Assembly (NCBI GenBank): GCA_964427535.1
Contig: CAYRVF010000041.1
Span: 1-37,365 of the forward strand
Reading direction: 5' to 3'
From: CAYRVF01 sp964427535
GTDB taxonomy: Bacteria; Chloroflexota; Ktedonobacteria; Ktedonobacterales; JADMIN01
Length of the DNA: 37,365 nt
Shown: piece by piece, positions 1 to 6,204 of the stretch
Layout of the letters: the number at the start of each line of letters is the position of its first letter
Numbering within the stretch: the stretch's first letter is position 1
The notes under the pieces: model-generated
What the model saw: the letters and a program-made list of their open reading frames with translations, nothing else
What the model was told of the DNA's origin: nothing
Databases searched by the model: none
Program-made: the position numbers and the translations under genes

Positions 1-1
1 G

Positions 2-619
2 GCGGTGCCGCACCTGCCCGTGGACGTGCGCGCGCTCGACTGCGACTTCCTGGCCTTCAGCGGCCACAAGATGCTCGGGCCATCCGGTATCGGTGTGCTC
101 TGGGGACGGCAGGAGCTGCTCGAAGCGATGCCCCCCTTTATGGGCGGCGGCGACATGATCCGCGAGGTACGGCTGACCGGCACGACCTGGGCCGACCTAC
201 CATGGAAGTTCGAGGCGGGCACACCGGCGATCGTCGAAGCCGTCGGGCTAGGTGAGGCGGTCGACTACCTCAGCGCGCTCGGCATGGAGCGTGTCCGCGC
301 CCACGAGCACGCGCTCACCGCGTACGTGATGGAGCGCCTCGCGGCCGTCCCCGACCTGACGATCTACGGTCCCTCTGCTGAGAAGCGCGGCGGGGCGATC
401 GCCTTCACGCTGGCCGACATCCATGCGCACGACCTGGCGACACTGCTCGACCAACAGGGCATCGCCGTCCGCGCGGGCCACCACTGCGCGCAGCCGCTCC
501 ACGAGCGCTACTGCCTCACATCGACCACCCGTGCCAGCGTCTACGTCTACACCACCTCCGCCGAGATCGACGCCCTGGCCGAGGCATTGGAGCAGGCCCG
601 TACGGTGTTCGCCTTCTAG
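2..619 (+). CDS. sufS: Cysteine desulfurase SufS, C-terminal part (5' end outside window)
   Basis: This is the C-terminal half of a group II cysteine desulfurase, the PLP enzyme that takes sulfur from cysteine for Fe-S cluster assembly. The fragment begins in the conserved stretch before the PLP lysine. The Schiff-base lysine is in FSGHKMLGPSG (near visible residue 22), and the persulfide-forming cysteine is in the loop RAGHHCAQP (near visible residue 161), followed by RASVYVYTT typical of the family. The reading frame is open to the window edge, so the start and N-terminal domain lie upstream. The partner scaffold SufU is also in this window but about 24 kb away, so the pair is not one operon here. 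A GC-rich repeat begins about 25 bases after the stop. Family assignment is very secure; SufS rather than IscS follows from the RxGHHCAQP loop. Confidence 0.93.
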   Translation, partial: AVPHLPVDVRALDCDFLAFSGHKMLGPSGIGVLWGRQELLEAMPPFMGGGDMIREVRLTGTTWADLPWKFEAGTPAIVEAVGLGEAVDYLSALGMERVRAHEHALTAYVMERLAAVPDLTIYGPSAEKRGGAIAFTLADIHAHDLATLLDQQGIAVRAGHHCAQPLHERYCLTSTTRASVYVYTTSAEIDALAEALEQARTVFAF

Positions 620-645
620 TCGGGCGGATCGGCCCCCTCTCCCAG

Positions 646-675
646 CCTCTCTCTCGCCGTCAGGCGGGGGAGAGG
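646..675. repeat. GC-rich palindromic repeat, copy 1
   Basis: An imperfect palindrome with arms CCTCTCTCTCGCC and GGCGGGGGAGAGG around a GTCA loop. It is related in design to the copies at 717 and 4353. It lies just after sufS and has no T-run, so it is not a canonical terminator by sequence. Confidence 0.6.
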
Positions 676-716
676 AGCCAGACCACGCACGCGGCGCACA
701 GCGCACGCATGTGTTT

Positions 717-762
717 CCCCCGCTCTCGGCGTGAGCCGGGGGAGGGGGTCAGGGGGAGGGGG
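717..762. repeat. GC-rich palindromic repeat, copy 2, overlapping the marR stop
   Basis: The core CCCCCGCTCTCGGCGTGAGC, continuing as CGGGGGAGGGGG, is nearly identical to the copy at 4353 (one difference in the loop). The right side, GGGGGTCAGGGGGAGGG, contains the TGA stop of the minus-strand marR gene at 749-751, so the last codons of marR are read from the repeat. Confidence 0.75.
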
Positions 763-1237
763 CCGCCACCCGCCTCAATGCCTCCGTGAGCATGCCCACC
801 TCAGCCTCCGAGAGATGGGCAGCGAAGTACTCCTCGATGCCGTGCGCGTAGACCGGCCATGCCGCGCGCAACGCCTCCCGGCCGCGCTCGGTCAGTACCG
901 CGTAGGCGCCGCGCCTGTCTGTGTCTGCCCGTTCGCGGGTGAGCAGTCCCTCTTGCTCCAGCCGGTCCACGCGACGGCTGAGCGTGCTGCGATTGAGCAC
1001 GACGGCTGAGGCCAACTCGCGCATGCGCAGCCGCTTGTCCGGCGCCTCCTCTAGCGCGAACAGCACGTCGTATGCCCCCAGCGGAAGCTGCTGGGCCTCC
1101 GCCAAGTCGCGCTCGATGCGCTCGACCACCGTCGCGTGCGCGTTCAGGAAGGCCCTCCACGCTGCCAGGTGCAGTGCGTCTACCCGTCCGCTCCGCCGCT
1201 CAGTTCGCCCGGAAGGGCTGCTCTTGTGGTCCGTCAT
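749..1237 (-). CDS. MarR-family transcriptional regulator
   Basis: A 162-residue winged-helix regulator of MarR type. The DNA-binding part runs from about residue 65 to 125: LRMRELASAVVLNRSTLSRR is the recognition helix-turn-helix and DTDRRGAYAVLTERGR is the wing. The outer helices that form the dimer interface are present at both ends, so the gene looks complete. It is divergent from a small Rieske protein and shares its promoter region with it; two TGCAnnTGCA-type inverted repeats lie there and are the likely operators. The putative minus-strand -10 box (TATACT at 1244-1249) leaves room for transcription to start at or within a base of the ATG, and no ribosome binding site precedes it, so the transcript may be leaderless. 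The final residues APSP are encoded by repeat DNA. The ligand is unknown. Confidence 0.9.
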   Translation of the reverse strand: MTDHKSSPSGRTERRSGRVDALHLAAWRAFLNAHATVVERIERDLAEAQQLPLGAYDVLFALEEAPDKRLRMRELASAVVLNRSTLSRRVDRLEQEGLLTRERADTDRRGAYAVLTERGREALRAAWPVYAHGIEEYFAAHLSEAEVGMLTEALRRVAAPSP

Positions 1238-1243
1238 GGCGCG

Positions 1244-1295
1244 AGTATAGCATCACGTAATTGCACTTGCAACGAGTTATCTGTGCGCGTATAAT
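1244..1295. promoter_or_regulatory. Divergent marR/Rieske promoters sharing one palindromic -35 box
   Basis: The hexamer TTGCAA at 1267-1272 reads the same on both strands. Rightward it is followed after 17 bp by TATAAT (1290-1295); leftward it is followed after 17 bp by TATACT (1244-1249). Both are near-ideal sigma-70 promoters for the flanking genes. The -35 box is half of the inverted repeat TTGCACTTGCAA, so a dimeric repressor bound there would cover both promoters. Confidence 0.75.
1261..1272. promoter_or_regulatory. Putative MarR operator 1
   Basis: A perfect inverted repeat TTGCA CT TGCAA. It overlaps the shared -35 box. The TTGC...GCAA pattern fits operators of many MarR-family proteins (family knowledge); binding by the adjacent MarR is inferred. 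Confidence 0.6.
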
Positions 1296-1309
1296 CGCAT
1301 ATGCAATCT

Positions 1310-1321
1310 GTGCAGATGCAA
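1310..1321. promoter_or_regulatory. Putative MarR operator 2
   Basis: GTGCAGATGCAA repeats the design of operator 1 (TGCA, two bases, TGCA). It begins about eight bases past the predicted rightward transcription start, a position suited to blocking the Rieske gene. Its centre lies about 49 bases from that of operator 1. Confidence 0.5.
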
Positions 1322-1354
1322 CTATATGACGAACCGACGAGAAGGAGCACTGGC

Positions 1355-1699
1355 ATGAGAGTTCCGCTATGTCGCGTCGACGAGATTCCGATGGAGGGGG
1401 CCGTCGCGATTGAGTTTTTCGGACGTGAGGCATTCGCGCTCAGAGTGGAGGGCCGGCCGAAGGCGATCATGAACGTCTGCATGCACCTCGGTGGACCACT
1501 GCATCGGGAGGGCGAGAAACTGGTGTGCGCCTGGCACGGCGCCGAGTGGTCGTGCGCCACGGGGCGGCATCTTGCAGGTCCTGGGCGACCCGACGTGCGG
1601 CTCCTCACCCTGCCCACGACGATCGAGGACGGCGTGCTCACCTACGTCTACGGCGAGAACGCGACCCTCCTCGCACCTGACGACCGCGAATCCGCATAG
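1355..1699 (+). CDS. Small Rieske [2Fe-2S] protein
   Basis: A 114-residue stand-alone Rieske domain protein. The two iron-binding motifs are visible: CMH near residue 35 and CAWH near residue 54 (C-x-H and C-x2-H), giving two Cys and two His ligands. Proteins of this size usually serve as electron carriers for oxygenases or as small-subunit ferredoxins. I chose the ATG at 1355 because AAGGAG lies seven bases upstream; an in-frame ATG at 1301 falls at the predicted transcription start and overlaps operator sequence, so it is unlikely. The gene is divergent from marR and probably controlled by it. No oxygenase gene is adjacent, so its partner cannot be named. A GC-rich repeat follows about 60 bases after the stop. 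Confidence 0.85.
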   Translation: MRVPLCRVDEIPMEGAVAIEFFGREAFALRVEGRPKAIMNVCMHLGGPLHREGEKLVCAWHGAEWSCATGRHLAGPGRPDVRLLTLPTTIEDGVLTYVYGENATLLAPDDRESA

Positions 1700-1756
1700 C
1701 CTCCATCTCGCACATAACTGCAAACGTCGTTCCTAGCCACCCTGCCTGCCACACGA

Positions 1757-1796
1757 CCCCCTTGAGTGGAGGGGGTAGGGGGAGAGGTTCTGCGGG
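1757..1796. repeat. GC-rich palindromic repeat, copy 3
   Basis: CCCCCTTGAGTGGAGGGGG followed by TAGGGGGAGAGGTTCTGC. The right end matches the copy at 23938 (GGGGGAGAGATTCTCC). It lies between the convergent Rieske and permease genes. Confidence 0.65.
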
Positions 1797-1818
1797 GCGG
1801 GGTTGGCCGAGCGGTGAC

Positions 1819-1855
1819 GCAAAGAAGCGGCGGTCGGAGTCTTCCAGCCGCCGCT
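1819..1855 (-). terminator. Probable terminator of the purine permease gene
   Basis: On the minus strand, arms AGCGGCGG and CCGCCGCT (1855-1848 and 1833-1826) form a GC-rich hairpin followed by TCTTTG. It lies about 30 bases after the permease stop. The T-run is short, so confidence is moderate. Confidence 0.55.
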
Positions 1856-1885
1856 CTCGCACGAGTAAGACGTACTCCAGAGACG

Positions 1886-3367
1886 TTACAGGTTCATCGC
1901 GTCGAGCACCTTGGCGCCGACGAGCAGGATCGCGAAAACCCACATCACCCAACTCACCTCGCGCACACGGCCCGAGACCAGCTTGAGAATCACATAGCTG
2001 GCGATGCCGACGAACATGCCGTCCGCGATGGAGTACGTGACCGGCATCGTGAGCAGCGCCAGGAAGGCGGGCAGCCCATCCGTCAGGTCCTGGAAGCCGA
2101 TCTTGACGATTGGCTCGATCATCAGGAAGCCCACGATGATCAGCGCGGGCGCCGTCGCCACCGTCGGAATCAGGCCGACGAACGGCACGAAGAACAGCGC
2201 GATCAGGAAGAAGAACGCGACCCACACAGCGGTGAGGCCGGTCTTACCGCCCTCGCCCACGCCCGCCGCGCTCTCGATGAACGTGGCGACCGTCGCATTG
2301 CCCGTGATGGGACCCCACATGCCCGCCGCCGCGTCTACGATCATTGCCCGGCCCGAGCGCGGGAAGTTGCCCTTCGAGTCGAGGATGCCGAGCTTACTCG
2401 CCAGCCCGCTGAAGGTGCCGAACGAGTCCATCATGTCCGTGACCAGGAAGGTCAGGAAGAACAGCAGAATCGCACCCGAGGCGATACCGTGTCCGCCGAA
2501 GAGCGCGCCGAAGTCGATGCGGCCCAGGCCCTTGCTGGCGAAGGTCGCGAAGTCTGGCCAGGCGATGAAGTCGCCGATACCCTTCGGGTTGGTTGGGTTG
2601 AACGGCAGCAGCGCGGAGCGGGTCGCCGGATCGATAATCGCCGTGGCCCACGCGATGGCCGCTGTGATAATGATGCCGAGCAGCAGCGCCGCGCGCACTC
2701 GCCACACCAGCAGGATCGCCGTGATCAAGATGCCGGCGAAGGCGACGAGCACGACTGGATCGTTGAGCCGCGCGAGCTGCAGGTTGCCGATGGCCGCCAG
2801 CGGCGCGACGGTATTCGCCTTAACGTTCTGCGAGACGTTGATGCTAATGATGTCGGCGTTGTTCATGCCGATGAAGGCGATGAACAGGCCGATGCCCGCG
2901 CCAGCCGCGAGCTTGAGCGGCAGCGGGATACCCATGATGATGCGCTCGCGCCAAGGTCCGGCGGCGATCAGCGTGAAGGCCACGCCGTCGAGGAAGACGA
3001 GCGCGAGGGCCGCGCCAACCGGGATGTGCCGCTGGCCCACCACAGTGAAGGCGAAGAGGGCGTTGTAGCCGAGGCCCGGCGCCATCGCCCACGGCAGATC
3101 GGCCCAGAGGCCCATGAAGAGCGTCGGCACGACGGCGGCGAAGATGGTGCCGATGATGAGCGCGGTCGGGTTGAGTCCGGCGCGCGACATGATGTCGGTG
3201 TTGACGAAGATGATGTAGGCCATCGTGACAAAGGTCGTCAGGCCCGCCAGAAACTCAATGCGATGCGTGCTGCCACGTCGCGTTGGATCGAACGTGGTCG
3301 CGAGCCAGCCCCGGCCTTTAGCCTCCGAGACTGGTGCCGAGGGAGTCGGCACGATGTCGGTTGCCAT
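1886..3367 (-). CDS. NCS2-family purine permease (AzgA/GhxP type)
   Basis: A 493-residue multi-spanning permease of the AzgA branch of nucleobase:cation symporter-2 proteins, which import adenine, guanine, hypoxanthine or xanthine. Diagnostic stretches are TFVTMAYIIFVNTDIMSRAG near residue 50, MAPGLGYNALFAF near residue 95, GIGLFIAFIGMNNADII near residue 160, and the later DMMDSFGTFSGLASK and PVTGNATVATFIESAAGVGEGG-like region (seen as PITGNATVATFIESAAG). Length and hydrophobic segments fit the roughly 14-helix NCS2 fold. The start ATG at 3367 has GGAGGA about eight bases upstream. The leader carries a guanine-type riboswitch, which independently supports purine transport. The exact base preferred cannot be read from sequence; guanine or hypoxanthine is most likely given the riboswitch class. 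Confidence 0.92.
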   Translation of the reverse strand: MATDIVPTPSAPVSEAKGRGWLATTFDPTRRGSTHRIEFLAGLTTFVTMAYIIFVNTDIMSRAGLNPTALIIGTIFAAVVPTLFMGLWADLPWAMAPGLGYNALFAFTVVGQRHIPVGAALALVFLDGVAFTLIAAGPWRERIIMGIPLPLKLAAGAGIGLFIAFIGMNNADIISINVSQNVKANTVAPLAAIGNLQLARLNDPVVLVAFAGILITAILLVWRVRAALLLGIIITAAIAWATAIIDPATRSALLPFNPTNPKGIGDFIAWPDFATFASKGLGRIDFGALFGGHGIASGAILLFFLTFLVTDMMDSFGTFSGLASKLGILDSKGNFPRSGRAMIVDAAAGMWGPITGNATVATFIESAAGVGEGGKTGLTAVWVAFFFLIALFFVPFVGLIPTVATAPALIIVGFLMIEPIVKIGFQDLTDGLPAFLALLTMPVTYSIADGMFVGIASYVILKLVSGRVREVSWVMWVFAILLVGAKVLDAMNL

Positions 3368-3443
3368 GCAGGCGTCCTCCTCTGTGCGGAATGAGATGAG
3401 AGCGCCAGGCAGAAACCGCTGACCAGTAAGAACCCACCACCGG

Positions 3444-3501
3444 AAAAGACGATAGCCCGGTGGTAGGCTCTCACATATCGAGTGAACCTACCATCCGGGC
3501 T
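3444..3501 (-). terminator. Expression-platform hairpin of the permease leader
   Basis: On the minus strand the arms AGCCCGGATGGTAGG (3501-3487) and CCTACCACCGGGCT (3467-3454) pair with one bulge, with an inner TCAC/GTGA stem, followed by ATCGTCTTTT. The 5' arm starts with the AGCCC that would otherwise pair with GGGG upstream in the second aptamer, so aptamer folding and this hairpin are mutually exclusive. The T-run is offset six bases from the stem, so termination efficiency is uncertain. Confidence 0.6.
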
Positions 3502-3641
3502 TTTTTCCCCGTGGTGTAGCGCGCGTGCGGCATGCCATAAAGCACTGCTCGCGGCACCTGCATCGCTCGGTCCAGTCCATCCACCCCAGATGACGTGCGA
3601 CTTCAACGCCACCGCCGGGACATCCGCGGAACCCTAGATGC
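3490..3641 (-). ncRNA. Second aptamer, ykkC-like (PRPP, ppGpp or guanidine class undecided)
   Basis: Reading the minus strand, GCATC at 3641-3637 pairs with GATGC at 3564-3560 to form a P1 stem. Inside it are CTAGGGTTCC (from 3637) and GGACTGGACCGAG (near 3577-3565), which resemble the CUAGGGUUCC and CUGGUCCGAG boxes of ykkC RNAs. A second stem-loop follows (GGTGCCGCG ... CGCGCGCTACACC), and then ACGGGGAAAAAAGCCCGG (3513-3496), close to the ykkC 3' box ACGG-GGGA-AAAA-GCCCGG. It begins about eight nucleotides after the guanine aptamer and overlaps the terminator hairpin. The ykkC family contains guanidine, ppGpp and PRPP sensors; in known tandems with guanine aptamers the partner senses PRPP (established for other bacteria). 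Subclass here is inference and needs a covariance model. Confidence 0.62.
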
Positions 3642-3647
3642 ACTTCA

Positions 3648-3716
3648 GCTCGTAGTCGGGCGATTTACGGTCGCCTGGTAGAGACGCTTGGGCCGTATCC
3701 CCAAGCCTATACGAGT
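3648..3716 (-). ncRNA. Purine riboswitch, guanine-type aptamer
   Basis: All conserved parts of the purine aptamer are visible on the minus strand: P1 CTCGTA/TACGAG; P2 GCTTGGG/CCCAAGC with loop GATACGG; the junction GTCTCTACC; P3 GGCGA/TCGCC with loop CCGTAAA; and the 3' junction GACTACG. The cytosine in GACTACG corresponds to C74, which selects guanine or hypoxanthine (adenine sensors carry U there). It lies roughly 280 bases upstream of the permease start and directly before a second aptamer. In most members of this class ligand binding turns the gene off. Confidence 0.93.
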
Positions 3717-3742
3717 CCTGTCCGTCGTGTTCGGACGTTTTC

Positions 3743-3772
3743 AGTGTACCATCTAGGCAGATGACGCGTCAA
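3743..3772 (-). promoter_or_regulatory. Promoter of the permease leader
   Basis: On the minus strand TTGACG (3772-3767) and TACACT (3748-3743) are separated by 18 bp. Transcription would start near 3736, about 20 bases before the guanine aptamer, which is the expected arrangement. Confidence 0.65.
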
Positions 3773-3831
3773 CGAGCACGCGGCCAATAGCTGAGCTTCA
3801 TCTCACCTTCGACAGGTACAGGAGGTGTCCC

Positions 3832-4329
3832 ATGATTACCGTCGGCATTCTGACCATCAGCACGAAGGGCGCGGCCGGTCAGCGCGAAGATACCTCGGGC
3901 GATGCCATCGCGGACATGGTGACGGCGCCGCCTCTCGCCGCCACCGTGGCCGAACGGCGCATCGTGCCCGACGACCGCGCCTCCATCGAGTCGGTGCTGC
4001 GCCACTGGTCTGACGACGTGCGGCTCAACGTCGTGCTCACGACGGGCGGCACCGGTCTCAGCCAGACGGATGTTACGCCCGAGGCGACGCTCGCGGTGAT
4101 CGAACGGCTGGTGCCGGGCATGGCCGAGGCGATGCGCCAGGAGAGCCTGCGCGCCACGCCGTTCGCGATGGTGAGCCGGGCCGTCGTGGGTGCGCGCGGC
4201 GCGACGCTGATAGTCAATCTGCCCGGCAGCCCCAAGGGCGTGCACGAGTGCCTGGCCGTGATCCTGCCGGTGCTGCCGCATGCCGTCGATCTGCTGACCG
4301 GCCGCAATACCGAGCACGCGCCGGGCTAG
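3832..4329 (+). CDS. mogA: MogA/MoaB-family molybdenum cofactor biosynthesis protein
   Basis: A 165-residue protein of the MogA/MoaB fold, which adenylylates molybdopterin before molybdenum insertion. Motifs seen are TTGGTG (residues 70-75), the Asp in QTDVTPEAT (about 80) and NLPGSPKG (129-136), all part of the molybdopterin-binding pocket. AGGAGGT precedes the ATG by about six bases. It is divergent from the purine permease with only about 60 bases between it and that promoter. No other cofactor genes are next to it, but the window also ends in subunits of a likely molybdoenzyme, so the organism needs the cofactor. MogA versus MoaB cannot be settled by motif alone. Confidence 0.88.
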   Translation: MITVGILTISTKGAAGQREDTSGDAIADMVTAPPLAATVAERRIVPDDRASIESVLRHWSDDVRLNVVLTTGGTGLSQTDVTPEATLAVIERLVPGMAEAMRQESLRATPFAMVSRAVVGARGATLIVNLPGSPKGVHECLAVILPVLPHAVDLLTGRNTEHAPG

Positions 4330-4352
4330 CGCGCCGCGGTCGCGTCTGCATT

Positions 4353-4384
4353 CCCCCGCTCTCGGCGTCAGCCGGGGGAGGGGG
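4353..4384. repeat. GC-rich palindromic repeat, copy 4
   Basis: CCCCCGCTCTCGGCGTCAGC followed by CGGGGGAGGGGG. It differs from copy 2 at one position in the core. It lies in the short gap between mogA and ackA, about 25 bases after the mogA stop. Confidence 0.75.
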
Positions 4385-4445
4385 CCAGCCTTTTCCCTTT
4401 GGCATCGCCCTATACTATGCGGTGGAAGCGGAAGGAGCAACAGCG

Positions 4446-5666
4446 GTGAAGATCCTCGTGCTGAATGCCGGATCGACCAGCCAGAAGAGCGCCCTCTATG
4501 AAATCGGCGAGCGACTTCCGCGCGATGCGCCACAGGCCCTCTGGGATGCCGACATCGAGTGGGGTGGCGGCGCGGAGAAAAGCACGCTGACGGTCACGAC
4601 GGCGAGCGGCGCGTCACTCGAACGCGATGTCGAGACGACGAACCGCGAGGCCATGCTCGCCGCCATGTTCGAGACGCTCTGGAGCGGCGAGACGAAGGTC
4701 CTCGCGGACCGCACGGAGATCGACGTCGTGGGGCACCGTGTCGTGCATGGTGGCGCGGAGTTCACCGAGGCAGTGCGCGTGACGGCGGATGTGCAGGCGG
4801 CGATCGGGCGCCTCGCCGAGTTTGCCCCGCTGCACAATCCGCTCAACCTGGAGGGTATCGAGGCGGTCGAGCGCACGCTCGGCGATGTGCCCCAGGTCGC
4901 CGTCTTCGATACGGCATTCCACGCGCAGATGCCGCTCGTCGCGAAGGTGTATTCCGGTCCCTATGCGTGGTACGAGCAGGGCATCCGGCGCTACGGCTTC
5001 CAGGGCATGAGCCACCAATACTGCGCCGGGCGTGCGGCCGAGCTGTTGGAGCGCGACCCCGCCTCACTGCGCATCGTGACGTGCCACCTGGGAAGCGGCT
5101 GCTCCCTCGCCGCGATCCAGAACGGACGCAGCATCGACACGACGATGGGCTTCACGCCGCTCGATGGCGTGATGATGGGCACGCGCTCTGGCTCGCTGGA
5201 CCCCGGCATCCTCACCTACCTGTTGCGCGAGAAAGGCGCGACCGCCGAGTCGCTCGATCAGACACTCAACCACGAGTCGGGGCTGCTCGGCATCTCGGGT
5301 ATCGCCGGCGACCTCCGCGAGGTGATGCGGGCTCGCGACGCGGGCAACGAGCGCGCGCGTCTGGCGTATGACCTCTTCGTCTACCGCATACGCCTGTATC
5401 TCAGTGCGATGCTGACCGCGCTGGGTGGCGCCGATGCGATCGTGTTCACGGCGGGCATCGGCGAGCATGTCTCTGCCGTCCGCAGCGACGTGTGCGACGC
5501 GTTCGGCTATGTCGGCGTGCGGCTCGACGAGGCGCGCAACGCCGCCCCCAAGGGGGATATGGACGTTGCGGCGCCTGAGTCGAGCGTGCGCGTGCTGGTC
5601 ATCCACACTCAGGAAGACTGGATGATCGCCCGCGAGGCATGGAAGGTGACACAAGCGGGCAGATAG
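4446..5666 (+). CDS. ackA: Acetate kinase
   Basis: A 406-residue ASKHA-fold kinase interconverting acetate plus ATP and acetyl phosphate plus ADP. I chose the GTG at 4446 because AAGGAG sits eight bases upstream and the protein then begins MKILVLNAGSTSQK, the family N-terminus. Visible active-site stretches are VGHRVVHGG (Arg), FDTAFH (Asp), HLGSGCS, MGTRSGSLDP (Arg) and FTAGIGEH (Glu). One position is odd: the usual YGFHGTSH motif reads YGFQGMSHQY, with Gln186 where a catalytic histidine normally sits (CAG codon at 5001). No phosphotransacetylase gene is adjacent. A TATACT box at 4411-4416 is a possible -10. Length is normal for the family. Confidence 0.9.
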   Translation: MKILVLNAGSTSQKSALYEIGERLPRDAPQALWDADIEWGGGAEKSTLTVTTASGASLERDVETTNREAMLAAMFETLWSGETKVLADRTEIDVVGHRVVHGGAEFTEAVRVTADVQAAIGRLAEFAPLHNPLNLEGIEAVERTLGDVPQVAVFDTAFHAQMPLVAKVYSGPYAWYEQGIRRYGFQGMSHQYCAGRAAELLERDPASLRIVTCHLGSGCSLAAIQNGRSIDTTMGFTPLDGVMMGTRSGSLDPGILTYLLREKGATAESLDQTLNHESGLLGISGIAGDLREVMRARDAGNERARLAYDLFVYRIRLYLSAMLTALGGADAIVFTAGIGEHVSAVRSDVCDAFGYVGVRLDEARNAAPKGDMDVAAPESSVRVLVIHTQEDWMIAREAWKVTQAGR

Positions 5667-5737
5667 CGCTCTGCCCGCCGACCGCATCATCCCCGCTCAC
5701 CCGCGCCGTCACTGCCTGGAGAGTTCCTCCGCTTCGC

Positions 5738-5944
5738 CTATGCGCCGCGCGTCGGCACTGGCGGCGGCAGCGGCGTGGGATCTGGTCCAGGGAGCGGCGA
5801 TGGCTCCGGGCCGGGCAGCGGCGATGGCTCCGGGCCAGGCAGAGGCGAGGGTGCGGGTGTCGGCAGCGGTGACGGCTGCGGGCCAGGAATCGGCGACGGC
5901 GTCGGCTCGATGATGGCGCCTGGATGTGTCAGATAGCGCTGCAT
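5738..5944 (-). CDS. Proline-rich repeat microprotein
   Basis: A 68-residue protein beginning MQRYLTHPGAIIEP and then consisting almost only of Pro, Ser, Leu, Gly and Glu in copies of the octad PGPEPSPL. I do not recognise it. The ATG at 5944 is preceded by AAGGAGATACCC, an excellent ribosome binding site, which is the main argument that it is translated. There is no signal peptide or membrane segment. The DNA contains matching tandem repeats, so length variation between strains is likely. It is convergent with ackA (about 70 bases between the stops). It could be a polyproline linker-like peptide or a chance ORF in a repeat. Confidence 0.5.
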   Translation of the reverse strand: MQRYLTHPGAIIEPTPSPIPGPQPSPLPTPAPSPLPGPEPSPLPGPEPSPLPGPDPTPLPPPVPTRGA

Positions 5945-6204
5945 GGGTATCTCCTTGCTACGACTTGTCTTTGACATCGCGTGAGACGAGCGGCCTTCAC
6001 GATGAGATATGCGCGCGGGCGCGGACATCGTAGTCGCACTCCCGCGGGCACAGGTTCATCCGCCCGCCTCTCATGGCAGCCTCGCAGGTTTCATTCCGTC
6101 TGTGTGGTTGCCCCTTGCGATGAGCCACGATGGCATAACCATTGCGGGCCACATAGGCCGAGGTACGGAGCCGTTCTCCCCTACACGCAAAGGACATGCG
6201 AGCG
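5945..6204. other. Intergenic region without a recognised element
   Basis: About 260 bases between the microprotein start and the aldehyde dehydrogenase start. It must hold promoters for both divergent genes, but I see no convincing -35/-10 pair, hairpin or repeat. Confidence 0.4.

Noticed and set aside
646..762. Rho-independent terminators at the GC-rich palindromes
   Set aside because: The hairpins lack a T-run and recur with a fixed non-terminator right end, so I list them as repeats.
1766..3394. A 542-codon plus-strand open frame opposite the purine permease
   Set aside because: Its product is Arg/Glu/His-rich with no fold pattern, it is exactly antisense to a permease with clear family motifs, and high GC favours such long antisense frames.
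3371..3440. Translational control of the permease by riboswitch pairing with its ribosome binding site
   Set aside because: The ribosome binding site lies about 65 bases beyond the last hairpin and no complementary segment in the aptamers was seen.
3454..3510. A strong plus-strand terminator (hairpin followed by TTTTTTCCCC)
   Set aside because: No plus-strand gene lies upstream of it. The T-run is the complement of the A-run in the 3' box of the minus-strand ykkC-like aptamer, which explains it better.
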